Shown here piece by piece: positions 37,952 through 52,010 of a stretch of 64,000 nucleotides of DNA (positions are counted from its first letter, which is position 1; each line of letters opens with the position of its first letter). The DNA comes from Astrocystis sublimbata (lineage: Eukaryota; Ascomycota; Sordariomycetes; Xylariales; Xylariaceae). The DNA lies in contig JAJNNY010000001.1 in assembly GCA_022453515.1 (NCBI GenBank), positions 1,302,001 to 1,366,000 of the forward strand, in the 5' to 3' direction. Position numbers and translations under genes: made by a program. Below the pieces are notes generated by a model that was not told the DNA's origin, did not search any database, and worked only from the letters and a program-made list of their open reading frames with translations.

Positions 37952-39804
37952 GAGAGGATTGGCAGTGCCCAACAGAACATGCGTCTAGCGAATATAGGGG
38001 CAACTTCTTAAGAAGTATTGATCAATGCGTAAGTCCTATCTTGCCAAGATCTGCTGGTTTTGTACTGTAGGTTCCTATAGGCCTATTGTGCATGATTTAG
38101 CGAGTAGCTCACCAAGCTCGGGAGATCTTCCATCCTCTGTCAACAACCGAATCTTATGGGTACATGCCGCAACGGAGCGCATCCTACAAATAACGAACTA
38201 GGAAGCTGGTCCTAGTCTCGTAGCTAAGATGATACTAGGACTTTGTGTGAGGAAGGCTTACCGGACCTCACAGTCAACAACGCAACGTGAGGGAATAATC
38301 GGGAAATTGTGTTAGAGGATTGCGATTGTCTCTATCCGGGGTAGTGAGACTGGGATGGGTATCACTGAAGGTTACTGTACCTCGTGGGTGTTGTGAGTGT
38401 GCATGCCCACATCTGGGGCTTAATGCCTCAAGGCTTTCATGGGGTCCATAAGAAATACTCTATTCTTATTTTAGTTCAGAACCTTGGACGACATATGGGT
38501 CACAGAAGCTATGAATGTACTATGGGTTGTTAGCTACAAGATAGTCAGGTTCTTAGTGGTTTGCGTAGCCGAGCGCTTGAATACTATAGGACCTACCTAG
38601 CCGCTAAATCCGCAGTAGGCCAAGCTGTGTAACACGAACACGGGGCGGATGACAGTAGTTATATTTAAAGAGCCTGCCTGTAACGACACAGCTCGATAAG
38701 TTCTGTCGATCATTCCTCGTTTGGTATCCGAACATAGCCCCAGCAACAACATGTGCAATAAACATCTACTCTTCCTTCCTCTTCATGCTCGCCCGAGTGA
38801 GGATAGTGCCTAACTCAATGGTCTTTCGGCCCCTTTGGACCCTGGATAGACTTTATACTAGGGGTGGCGTGAAGTGGCTTCCATTTTTTTTTCTATTTCA
38901 AGGTTGCTGCGCGATCACGATAGTATTCCTTTGGGTACATGCACAACATGCAAGGGCGATGATGTAGATGACTTCCAAGGTTGATATGGACTTCTAGATT
39001 ATGCCATCAAGGGAGAAACATCGATGCTACGTCGCTCTTTCTTGTCCGCAACTACTGCTAAGCTCTCGATCTCTCAGCCCAAAGTTTCACGGGACGATAT
39101 GTGTCAGTTTTTTTTGACCTGAGTGAGTTATCACAAGCTCATTCGAGCTAAGCCTCGCGGGACATGTTCATTTGTTGTACGTTGTCCCATAACGCCTCGT
39201 TGCCTTCACCCAAACGCTAGTTACAGAGGGGTGTCCCCCAGGAGGCTTCACAAGCAGACTTAATGTATTGGATGTTTCATAGTGTGTATATGGCCCATAT
39301 ATGTCAACTTTGAGTGATCTTGAAAAAGGTGAAGAGTCATATATTTGATATCGTCTCAGTGGTCAGAAGTGAAAGCTTAATAGCAACGTGATGCGCTACT
39401 GAGAGGGTTAAGAACAGCGCGAATGTTAGTGAAAACCCTCTTGCCCACGCACGCGATCTTCATAGATAACATGTGAGATAGAGATAGAGAGCCGTCCTCG
39501 CTTCAAGCTTGCTTATTTGCAACGTCTTCGGAAGCGATCGCGATATCTCCAAGCCCTCGGTCGACCTAGTCTTATTCTTGATATTGCCGGGTATTCCAAG
39601 GTGATTGAGGCCAACGACGAGTATCACGGGTATCGAATCCGACTTAGCTGCTCTGGTTTTGATCTCAGGATTGACTTGTCAACGACATGTTGCGCCCTGT
39701 CTTCGGCTTCTCTTGGCAGTTCGGTGTGTCATTCGGTCTTTAATCCGGACAGAGACTGTGCGAATGCCTCGATCTCTCGTCTCGATATTGACGTTATTGA
39801 ATGA

Positions 39805-40047
39805 TGGGTCGAATGACGGGTCGAATAACCGATCGAATAACACCGGAATGTCGCTATGGGTAAAGAGGGGTTCTATTGTGAATATAAGGGGGTCACGGAG
39901 GCGGAGGCGGCGGAGGTGCGAGAAACGACTTATAGACGATATAAAACCTGGCTCTGGTCAATCCTCTGTTCGATTTATTGTAAATTATATTCACTCAATT
40001 GACTCAACTTGAACTGTTCTTTATATCATTGTTCCATTCGTACGACA
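39805..40047. mobile_element. Candidate solo LTR flanked by a 6-bp direct repeat
   Basis: A 243-bp segment begins TG (TGGGTCGAATGACGGGTCGA) and ends CA (TTCGTACGACA), the usual LTR ends. It is flanked on both sides by GAATGA (39799-39804 and 40048-40053), an exact 6-bp candidate target-site duplication. Inside are three tandem GTCGAAT-like units at the 5' end, a G-rich middle, and a promoter-like ATATAAAACC near 39939 followed by an AT-rich stretch, similar in layout to a copia-type LTR with U3/R. No internal retrotransposon coding sequence is next to it, so it would be a solo LTR left by recombination. Six bp is slightly longer than the common five; a non-autonomous element is the alternative. 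Confidence 0.55.
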
Positions 40048-41333
40048 GAATGATTGAACATAACGGCTCATCTCCAACCTGAACTTGGCGATAATGAAGA
40101 AGAGTCATTCAGTCTTCGTACTTCGGGCTGGTGGGCTGGACGAGCCTAACCGTCGCACATGAAGGTTTCATGGATTCTTGAGGTACACAGGCTCTGGTTG
40201 TCAGCGATTAACAATAGTTACATAATTCTTACGAAAAGGGGTTCAGACCGAGAGAATATCTGAGAATGAGATAGTAGGAGACTTTCGACCAGAATACGCA
40301 AAAACTCATAAAGTTGAATGTGCAAATTATAGGATAGATCCGCTTTATAGATGTGTCTCGATCTGATCCTTAACATCGTAAAAGATTTATTAAATATTTA
40401 AAACAGGTCTAAAAGCAAATTTCGCATCTTTCTGGTCAGAAACCGATACTATTAATCGGTCGTCTCACTACTGCGTGCAGCTTAGCAGGCTTCTCTACTC
40501 TTCTCAACTCATTATATTGGGAGTTACATTGGATTATTAGAATAAGGCGTCAGAGATGATCTTGCATTTTGGGCAGTGATCAAATGTCAAATGTTGGGTC
40601 AGAAGCAAGCCAGTAGTACCCGGATATATTTCATTCATTAACATGTATCCGAGTGTCTCTATGCATTGGCAATGAGTACTCGCCCGTTATGCTCCAATAG
40701 ATTGTAATGTTAGTAGGCAAGTCAAATACAAGGAGACTCGTCTGCAGTATCTTCATCGTAAATCAAGTGATGACAGAGGGCGAGTCGTGTTTGCCACGTG
40801 CCACTTGTCTCTCGATCGCATTGGATCAGTCGAGTTGAGCCAAATGATTAGGGACAATCAAGCACGGATATTGCCGAGCTTCAGCGCCCCCTCCGAATTC
40901 TTTAGACAACTCTTGCGCGCGTGCTATGCTGTCAAAGACCGAGTTTCACAGCAGATTAGGGTCACAAGGATATCATGCTTTAGATTCACTATCTTGCGAA
41001 TAGAGGTGCCCGACTAGAATTGGGCACTCCAAGAAACAGCCTTTGTCAACAGCAGGCAAGTGGAGGTATCGGAGAGCCTTATTAGTAACGATCAAAGTGG
41101 CGGACCGAGCACCGGAAGCGATGCGGGGAATCAATATCTCGGGCCTGTGCATATAAGCCGAGGGCGAGATAGTCGAGTGATCTGTGTTCTTTCTGCAATG
41201 TCACCCTTATTAAACCCCTACTGGGGAAGCACAACATGCTGGCGCGCCCATATCAATCTACAGGCAGGACGGTCTGCTGAGATAACGTACATGGGGGCGC
41301 GAGCTCGGTAGTTGCTGGTTTCTTGAAACGGTC

Positions 41334-42223
41334 TTATGGAGGCATGTAACTCTGCAGGGGCACCACTGCATTATGCATGTAATGGTCGAACGATTGAGGT
41401 GACTCGGAAGGCAGAAAGACATCTCCGTTCTGGCCTCGGTCGACGCTGAGTGGTGAGAGATTGGGCAGATGAGGGGTCTGGTATGCGCTCAGTCGCGGTG
41501 GCTCCGCATTCACTACTTCGTTGGGCCCATTCTCCCTATATTTGTGATTTGCGAAGGGGTGGTGGATTTGCTGCGGATCGAAGCTTTCCCACTGCTGCAT
41601 ACCCACATTTGCCCCGATCGCTTTTGGAGGCAGATTGGGCTCGGAGCGAAAGGGGTGCGGGATGAAGGATGGAGCCGCTTCGGTGACAACGTCCATTGCC
41701 GACTCGGGAGGTTGAGGTTGCAAGGCAGTGGGTATCGCGTGCAACATTGACTCGGGCATTGCGCCGGCATTGACTAGAGTGTTGGCTGGTCGCGGGTCGA
41801 TCCCTACACCGTTTCTCCAGTGATTGAGCTCGACCAGAATTTCGTCTCTTTCTTTTTCCACAGCCTCCAGACGCTCGGTCATACTCTTGATTTGTTCATG
41901 CTGCGACTTGATTACAGCGATACCCTCATCGACGACAATATGTTTCGACAGACGTTGCGGCTCCGTATCCGCGAGCGCAGGCAGGAGTCCCGCCAGGTTC
42001 TTTGCGCTCTCGTCAGCAGAAAGAAGGCGAAGGCTTAAAAGGGGGAAGTGCTTACAGTCAACGCTTCTTTGAACGCCTCCCGCCTCGACTTCTCGAATAT
42101 GCGATGCGCTGCCCGGTCGTCGTCGGTAAAGTTTCGAACCCGCTTCTTCTTGACGCGTCGAGTATTGGCGGCGGTGCTGCCCGACCTCTCGAGAAACTCG
42201 TCATCGCGGCCGCTTGATGACAT
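41334..42223 (-). CDS. Basic helix-loop-helix transcription factor
   Basis: Predicted nuclear regulator of about 277 residues. Exons are 42223-42056 and 41999-41334. The intron 42055-42000 has a GTAAGC donor and AAAG acceptor, is in phase 0, and falls inside the bHLH domain. Residues ~35-100 form the domain: basic region DDRAAHRIFEKSRREAF with the His-Glu-Arg arrangement (H, E four on, R four further) expected of E-box binders, helix 1 KEALTNLAGLLPAL, a short loop, and helix 2 SKHIVVDEGIAVIKSQHEQI. A short coiled coil follows (MTERLEAVEKERDEILVEL). The rest is Pro/Gln/Asn-rich and disordered, as in activation regions. The N-terminus carries a basic TRRVKKKRVRN patch, a probable nuclear signal. 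It is divergent from the secreted esterase gene 1.8 kb away, so it could control it; no direct evidence is visible. Confidence 0.9.
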
Positions 42224-44021
42224 TAGCGTAGCTGGTTTCGCTCTCGACAGGGGGAGTATAAGTGCAACGCATCTCTAAAGGACCCCTTTGCAATGATTTG
42301 CAGGCTTCCAACGCTCCGGTACAGACCTCGCAAAAGGGGCCTGGCGTTGGACAACGTGGGCTTTTCCGGGGTAAACGAATCGCGGGAATAAAACAAAGAG
42401 AGTCAAGGCGGCGGTTTGGCTGGCGAAAGGCCAACTCCTGTCTTACCTACTGCTAACGTCTCCCTACCAATTCGACACCCAACCCACTCCCATCCTCCCG
42501 CTCATCAGCTTCGGCTTCAGCTTGGTCCAGAACCTGGGGAAGCCCGCCCCAATTCGTCGCCCACATTCTGTAGCGTGCGGGGTACGATGTTAGCTCTGTT
42601 CCAATCAAGACTGCCCAGTGATGATCCTAATTAGTAATTATAACCACGGGAACACCAGGAGCATGGGCAAGACCAAGACTATGTTCGAGAGACCTCGAGA
42701 CGTGTGTCTTCCTAATTGAGCAGACCTCTGTGTTGAGACCTGAGCCGATGACAAGCCCAGGCAAAACTTAGGTTAGGTAGGCATGCCAGCCTGTTATCGT
42801 TTATGGAGACTGAAGAAATTGCCAAGCTTTGGTAGTTCTTTTGGTCAGGTAGCACCTTGATGATCATCTATGTACATAGTCAAGTAGCATTTATCACTTA
42901 GTAGAGCAATCTACAACTGAATGTCACTCAAAGAATAGTTGGAATTATATTACATACCTAGGTAGACCAGCCGAAGACGAGGTAGGTTACACGAATATAC
43001 TATGTAGACAGATATCGGTCTGGGAGTGTGCCTGGCACTTTTTAGTATCCACGTGCCCGAATCATTCTGACAAGGATGTCACGGGTTATTCTACAGATGT
43101 CGCTCGGCGCTACGGGTGGTTACTGCAAGATAGGTATCTAGGTAGCAAGCTTGATGGAGTACAGAGCTGGCTATGATGTGTTGTATGCATCACCTACATG
43201 ACGCATACAACATCACGGCACGTCCAAGCTCAACGCAGTTGCATTTCCAAATGGCAAGACCTTGAACAACAATTGAAGGGTCGGCTAATTCACTTGCGGT
43301 GTGGAAGTTGTCACCACTATTGTCATCATTCATAAGTCCCGTGTGCTTTGCGCTCGATCATTGATTTAGGCCCGTCGACGGGCGCTGATGTTAGCAAGCC
43401 TAGCTGCAGCTAGGGACAACGGATGGTGCTTTCTTTGTTTGAAAGACTCGCTTGCCGATTGTGTGGCACCCTCGACTTATGACCGGAGTGGCAGCAAATC
43501 CAATGGCAGTCTGCTGTCACTTTCGTGACGGTGAGGCTTTTCGCCAACCAAGAAATCGAAGCACCTGGAGGTGCAAGGCTTGAAATCGGATATCGATCTG
43601 CAACCGCCTTCCGACTCTGCCGATGGATACAAGTACCCGATCTGGCAGGTTTTTTATGCAATATCACAGGTCACTTACTGGAGCTCGTGCATGAAATAGT
43701 TGTGGTCCGAGCCAGACTACGATGATATCTCACAGAGAATAAAGAAAACTGCGGGGGAGGCGTCAGGTCGTTTCGCCGTTTTCGTCAACTCCCCTCGGCT
43801 TTTACGGGCGGGCAGGTCGCTGCGAACCGCGCACGATGTCTTGCCGAAACGAAATGTGGTGGGATGCTCATGACGCGGAAGCGCTTAGCGAGCTGGCTGG
43901 CATATATATAAGAAACATGTAGAGTCAAGATGTCATATGCCAGTAACAGAACCAGGCAGTCTATGCGGTTTCGCTCTTGTACGGTAGGCTCTAAGTATAG
44001 ACTGCACCTACAACACTCACG
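42224..44021. other. Divergent region between bHLH and esterase genes
   Basis: 1.8 kb without a supported gene; probably both promoters. It contains a perfect TACCTAGGTA palindrome at 42955-42964 and a 10-bp perfect inverted repeat (43179-43188 with 43203-43212). A short frame pair at 43.4-43.73 kb is not recognisable. Confidence 0.55.
43179..43212. repeat. Short inverted repeat (10-bp arms, 14-nt loop)
   Basis: TGTTGTATGC and its exact reverse complement GCATACAACA are separated by 14 nt. Could be a hairpin or a palindromic factor site; its position about 0.8 kb upstream of the esterase is the only context. Confidence 0.6.
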
Positions 44022-46149
<2,128 letters not shown>

Positions 46150-46935
46150 GACAATGAAGCGGGTGTACGTCGTTATACTGTCTAATTTAATTAGTAATAC
46201 AATAGCTGTTCTTCAGCAGGAAATCTTCTGAAAATGCACAAGTATAAAAGTCGTGATGGCCCTTGGTGGCTTATATGAATCACGGAAAACTTGAGAGGTA
46301 CCTCTCTCGTCTCTCATGATGTTGCGGTTACACATACCAGTCTTACTGGTTCGATTCAGAAATCAAGATTACAATCTCGCCATAGGATGCTTCTTGCGAA
46401 CCAACAATATGTACGACCGACAAGTTCCTCGTGGCCAATACGTCGGAGATAAGGGGATGGGGTAGCATTCAACACTGCATCAATTGGAGACGGGACATTG
46501 GATGACGATGTATTGAGTGAGTCTGTGTCTCAAATCAGGGCTTGCTTGCTATCTAGCAATCCATCTCGTCTCGATACCATTTAGGCTGGCACTGATTCTT
46601 TGTCTACCTGCACTTAACCCGTTTGCATTGTTGGATGCATTGGGGTTCGCAAACCCGACGCACGCTTAGGACTTGATGGACGATAACGAATTGTTCAAGT
46701 TCGATCCCCGAATCCCGAATGACGCGATATGATGTGGGAATAAGCCGCATGGTTCTTGCCCGAAGGGTTACTTACTCGATTGGGTGGCGAGGTGGTGACT
46801 AAAGCGTTATCATGCAGGACATTCCCCACGGACACGGAACAACCTTATTGTTGTATTGTACCTGAGATCTCGGGGAAGAACCAGCAACTGTGCATGTGCT
46901 AAGATCACATTTCGATCACGTTTTAGAAGGCCGAC
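46150..46935. other. Intergenic region between esterase and first MFS gene
   Basis: 0.8 kb without a supported gene; expected to hold the esterase 3' end and the transporter promoter. Confidence 0.55.
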
Positions 46936-48977
46936 ATGAGTGCGACAAGCGGAATCGCGGCAGCAGTGTCGGCCGACAACGAGACTGACATCAAGCAAAA
47001 TAAATCCGATGTCAATGACCATGATGAGGCTCGATTGGCATCACCAATAACGGTCGAGGATGGGCTCGTGGGGAGGCTCTTGCAATCCGTCAATTGGATG
47101 CCGCCATGGTGTCGGTACGATCCGCATCACCCGCCAAAGTTCACTCTTTCCATGAATGTCCTACTCGCTTTTGTACGAAGCCCAAAGATTTCGGTCTTTA
47201 ATGTCGCATAAACGAGGACGAGACATACTGATTGAGTAATAAGAGCACCACGTTCACCGTCGCAAACCTTTATTATCCCCAACCCATCCTCAATGTTATC
47301 GCGAGAGACTTCCACGTCAGCTACGAGCGTTCGTCGAATGTAGCGACGCTGTCGCAGGCAGGTTACGCAAGTGAGTCGCATCTCAGGTGTTTCTTTCGCT
47401 CTAAATCGAAAAAATCTGACTGGGAGTGGTATAGCTGGGCTACTCCTCCTGTGCCCGCTGGGTGACATGGTCCCTCGGCGACCCTTCATTCTCGTCCTCA
47501 TCCTAGCAACCGCAACATTGGTAAGCGCCGTATAAAGCCATGTAATATGCTAGAAAGCCCGGTGATCTAATTAAAGTCAGTGGATTGGCTTATGCCTGAC
47601 GTCGAACTTTCAAGTCTTCCTCAGCCTGTCTTACTTGTGTGGTGTAGGGTACGTATTTCCCCGCCATGGCAATGATAATCATGTCAATCCTTTGATATTG
47701 ATGCGACGAGTAGGACTGTTACACCGCAGCTCATGCTTCCACTTGTTGGGGATCTTGCGCCAGCTCATCGTAGAGCTTCTTCTCTTTCGATTGTTGTTTC
47801 GGGTCTAGCCTTGGGATTGCTGGTCGCGAGAGTGCTCTCTGGCGTTGTGGCGAACTTTACCGCCGTGAGTGCTGCCATCTTTACAATACGCATTCATATA
47901 GAAATGACTGACTTCGAGTCCAACAGTGGAGAAATATCTACTGGATAGCACTAGGTGCTCAGTACCTGACCTTCATTCTTCGTGAGTACTACCAGGGTTC
48001 ATATCGGTCCCAAATGACACATGGGATGGCAATAATGACAGAACAAGCCCTTATGCCTCAGCATGATTTTCTAGGGCGACTCGCTAACTCTCAGCTAAGT
48101 TTTCTTTACGCTGCCCGACTACCCGGCCAAAAACAAGGGTTTAAGCTATCTTCAAGCTTTATGGAAGATGGCTGTGCTTGCCGTAACGGAACCACTGCTG
48201 ATACAAGCTTGCTTAATGGGATTCCTACTTAGCGCTGCGTTCACCAATTTCTGGACAACTCTTACCTTTTTGTTGGCATCTCCGCCCTACAATTACTCCT
48301 CACTGGAGATCGGCTTGTTTGCATTTATTGGCGTTGCAGTCATCTCTCTGGCCCCGGTATGGTCGTTTCTCATCACGGACAGATTTGTGTTCTTGTTTTC
48401 GAGCATTCTCGGTCTTTCGGTAGAGTTAATTGGCATCATCCCCGGGACCTTTATCAGTAACTTCACCGTTGCGGGGCCGATAATCCAAGCCATTTTCATG
48501 GGTTAGTGGAATATCCTCTTGTCTATTAACATGTTGAGTGGAAGCACCTTGATATCGTCTCCCATTCTCTTATGCTTATGAGTCCGGGCCGAAACTGATT
48601 GCGAAACCCTACCATTTCTAGATACTGGCTCCAACTTCGCACACACAGCCAACAGAAGCAATATATACAGTCTCGATCCAAAAGCACGGAACCGAGTCAA
48701 CACCATTTACATGGTGTTCTGCTTCGCCGGACAACTCACCGGCACGGCAGCGGGGAACCGGTTGTACGCTCAAGGAGGTTGGGTTTGGAGTAGTAGTATG
48801 AGTATTGGGGCTATTGGCACAGCTATCCTCATCGGACTGGTGAGGGGCCCGAGGGAAAGCGGATGGATAGGCTGGAAAGGTGGATGGAATATTAGAAAAG
48901 ACAAGGTCGAGGAGAAAGCTGAGCAGCAGGTCCCGGGTGGGGAGGCCCATACTCTGGAAGAATCGAAACGTGCATGA
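46936..48977 (+). CDS. MFS transporter, 12-TM efflux-like
   Basis: Plasma-membrane major facilitator of about 493 residues, close to bacterial-type drug/sugar efflux members of the family. Eight exons: 46936-47172, 47244-47370, 47435-47520, 47581-47648, 47714-47864, 47927-47981, 48100-48501 and 48622-48977, all in phase. The N-terminus is cytosolic and charged. Conserved blocks: TVANLYYPQPILN in TM1, then GLLLLCPLGDMVPRRPFIL (the loop 2-3 G-D-x-x-P-R-R signature), TPQLMLPLVGDLAPAHRRA between TM4 and TM5, LPDYPAKNKGLSYLQAL in the central loop, and the second-half motif LDPKARNRVNTIYM with GQLTGTAAGNRLY. The C-terminus is Lys/Glu-rich. Eight exons make it denser in introns than its neighbours. 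With the upstream esterase it may form an uptake/efflux neighbourhood; substrate not deducible. Confidence 0.9.
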
Positions 48978-49672
48978 AAGCACGGCAGGGGTTTGTTATT
49001 GACAATATAGAGCATAGAGCCCGATCACGATAAAACAAATCGTATTCGAATTCTATAGCCTCCCGAAAACCCAATTTCTAATAGTAGATGGTAAGCAACG
49101 AGATGTTGTCGAGGATTGCTCTATATATGACTTTGGTTTTCCATGCTGCACCAGATGTTGACAACCCTTCCCTTTGTCGGAGTCCGACTTCCGGCGCCCT
49201 CGGTCAATTGGCCAACTGACCAATTGATGCCGGGGGGTTCCCGGGATGAAGCATATGCATCTCGCTGCAAGCATATCGGGTCCCAGTGCATCGACAGGGA
49301 AGAGAGAAAGGCTCAGACAGAGATTAGCATCAACCACGAACAGAGGAAATAATTATGTTTTGTAAAAGGAAATACTTATACTCCACAGACAAGACATTTG
49401 GAGACGGTAGTGCATAGCGCCCATGTCGTGCCCGCTAAAGCCGGCCTACGTCCGGGGTTATACCAGCAAAGGATGATGTGACTCAGTCCCGTCTGCGGGA
49501 AGGATGCATCTAAACATTAATTAATAGCCCCTCCGATGTAGCTGACGTAGCTGATGTAGCTAAGTAGATGTCCAAATAGAGTTTCTGTCAACTCTACCTA
49601 ATCCCTCCATTTCCCGGAATCGTTGTCAGAGGTGAGTCAGGAGGTACGCAAGGTATACCGAATAGGGTTGAA
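48978..49672. other. Spacer between the two MFS genes
   Basis: 0.7 kb with no supported gene. It contains three near-repeats of GTAGCTGA around 49540-49565 before the second transporter's start. Confidence 0.55.
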
Positions 49673-52010
49673 ATGGCGGGTGAAAGAACGCCCCTGCTCG
49701 CCAATGGCAATGGCAATGGCAATGGCACCAGCAATAACAACGGCTATGCCGCCGCCGCCGCTGCCGCTGCCGCTACTGATCCGTCTGCCGGGCAGGTCAA
49801 AGCCGCGCCGGCTGCCGTATCGCACACCGCGTTCAGCGTCGCGAACCGGATCCTACTTGCCGGCTTTCTTATGGCTTTCACGCTCGGTATAACACAAGTC
49901 CCGTAAGTCATTGGCGGTTAGTGATGTTGGGAGCTTGAGTATTTACAGCATATGAAACCAGGATCGTCTACGTATTCCGCCTCATGGAATGCGACATCTT
50001 CTACAAGCACAACCCTCCCTTTTCCGGTCCGGTGGAGGATCGATGCTACCGCCGTGCGATCGACGCCGGTACCGCGCTACAATTTTCGATCCTCGGCAGT
50101 CAGTATTCGTGACTCCTTTTACTCCTACTATGGCAGACCCATGTCTTTTCATAGACTGTGAAGTTAACATCCTAATCTCTCACAGTGTCGACATCGCTCA
50201 GTGGCGTTCTCAACCTCTTCGTCTGCGGCTATTTCATCAAGCTGTGGGGTCCACGATGGTCCTTCGTCTCGCAGACATCGCTCATAGGACTGAGAGTGTC
50301 GACGCAGATCATCGGCGTTGCTGTCGGTGGGAGGGCTGGCGAGCTCATCTTCCAGATCTGCCAGGTTCGTTGCTGCAATGAAGTCTCAGGCCAGAGCGTA
50401 TCTTGAAAGCTCCCGAGACCCCTGGTAAATCTTCATGAGAGAGCAAAGCTGACTCAGGTGTTGTACCAAGGCCATCGGTATAATAGGGGGCCCGCGTGGT
50501 TATCAGTAAGTATCTGCTGCCTCTGTCAGATCTGAATGCATCTGTGAAATATCCGGAAAAAGAAAGCACGGCAACTAATCTAGAGTATAACAGACTCGTT
50601 CTGAACACAGCTGTCGGTGAAGCCGTGGCCGCTAAAGATCGCACGGCTTGTTTCGGCCGGCTACAGGGTGCAATCATGTTGGGAACAGCGTTTGGGTACC
50701 TTCGTAAGTCTCGATCCTCTTCTTTTTGTAGTTAAGGAAAGTAGTGAAAATTGACACTCGACAACACGTGCAGTTGGCGGCGTGCTCGGTGACATCTATG
50801 GAATCCGGCGCCCATTCGAAGTCGCCTTCTTCCTCTACGTCCTCTCCACAATCTACGGCGCCATCTTCCTGCCCAACAAGACAGTAGTATCAGGCTCTAG
50901 TGCTCAAAAGCGATCTAGTCGCGGCCTCGACAGCTTTTTCGCGCCTCTGAAGATCATCGTCCCGCGCAAATATCGCCTAGCATCCGGCAACGTAGTCAAG
51001 AACTACGGCTTAGTCTTCCTAGCCGTCGGCATCTTCCTCGGCGTCTTTGCCTCCGGCTACGCCCCCCTACTCCTCCAAATGTACGCCACCTCCGAATTTC
51101 ACTTCAACACGACAGAGAACGGCTACCTCATGTTCGGCATATCCTCTATCCGCGGACTATTCCTGCTCTTTCTATTCCCCAAGATCATCACGGCGGGCCG
51201 AGCCTTCTTCAACGGCAAAACTACCCAGCCGCAAGACGAGAACACAGAGCGCCAACTCGTCAATGGCGAAGTGACGCCAGCATGTCCAGAAGACATGGGC
51301 ACTGCCGGCGCCGGCGGTGGAGGAGGAGAAGAGGAAATAGAAGAAGAAGAGGCACTGCTACAGCGGGGACCGGAACACGAACGCAACGAAGAGGAGGAGG
51401 AGGACACAGGCACCGGCTTCGATCTCATGTTCGTGCGGTGGAGCATGGCCATCGACGCCCTCGTCACCCTTCTCGCAGGCTTCTCCTCGGCCGCGTGGCA
51501 GGTGTACCTAGCCGGGATCCTGCTCCCGTTCGCCTCGGGCTCGGCGCCGGCCGCCAAGGGCGTCATGACCGAGCTGTGTCCGCCACATCAGCGACCCGAT
51601 GCCATCAGTGCCATTACTGTCGTCGAGAGCGCGGCCATGCTAGTGACGCAGGTGAGTCACCTGAGCCAGGATACTCCCCCCAATCCATCTTGTCACATAC
51701 GAATATCTCTTAACTTTTGCTGCTCTTGACTAGGGATTGTTCGGCCTCATATTTGCCGCCTTCTCCGAGATAGGAAAACCGAACCTCACATTCTTCTGCA
51801 ATGCGGTAAGGAATCAGCGAACCAAACCCCATACAATCCAACACAACACAATACATGATGCAGAAAACGGCTGACGTAAGGATACAGGGTATTGCTGTTC
51901 TTGGTTTCATGGTGCTATCGTTGGCCCGTTTACCACCCGTCGATAGCAAACGGGTGGATGACGATGAAATTCAAGCAGAAGGGGGAGAGACTCAGGCAGG
52001 TAGTACCTGA
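49673..52010 (+). CDS. MFS transporter, proton-coupled-folate/adenylate-like
   Basis: Second MFS protein, about 587 residues. Eight exons: 49673-49902, 49962-50098, 50186-50364, 50471-50505, 50594-50703, 50774-51651, 51734-51805 and 51888-52010; phases all agree. Intron 3 uses an AAG acceptor at 50470, because the nearer CAG at 50455-50457 would shift the frame. N-terminal tail: ERTPLLANGNGNGNG (a GGCAAT repeat) and an Ala run, then TM1. Family blocks: LMECDIFYKHNPPF, SGVLNLFVCGYFIKLWGPRW, IGIIGGPRGYQLVLN, and GRLQGAIMLGTAFGYLLGGV. The central cytosolic loop is strikingly acidic (GEEEIEEEEALL and NEEEEEDTG, around residues 420-450). The C-terminal half resumes with FVRWSMAIDALVTLLAG and EIGKPNLTFFCNA. 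The ATG is preceded by no competing in-frame start. Substrate unknown; tandem with the first transporter. Confidence 0.87.

Larger units (their letters stand above)
35140..41333. other. 6.2 kb gene-poor region
   Basis: No supported intact gene. About 35.14-36.1 kb reads like a long 3' untranslated region of the small gene, T-rich toward 35.85-36.0 kb. The rest contains a T15 run at 37937-37951, AT-rich patches near 40.2-40.45 kb and the candidate solo LTR at 39.8-40.05 kb. A frame at 39.52-39.80 kb abuts the LTR but is not recognisable. Confidence 0.5.

Noticed and set aside
46690..46730. tRNA-like GGTTCGATCCC-type sequence (AGTTCGATCCCCGAATCCC)
   Set aside because: No acceptor, D or anticodon stems can be paired around it; no other tRNA-like T-loops in the window hold up either.
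50458..50470. CAG acceptor at 50455-50457 for intron 3 of the second MFS gene
   Set aside because: Using it breaks the frame; the AAG acceptor at 50470 restores IGIIGGPRGYQ in phase.
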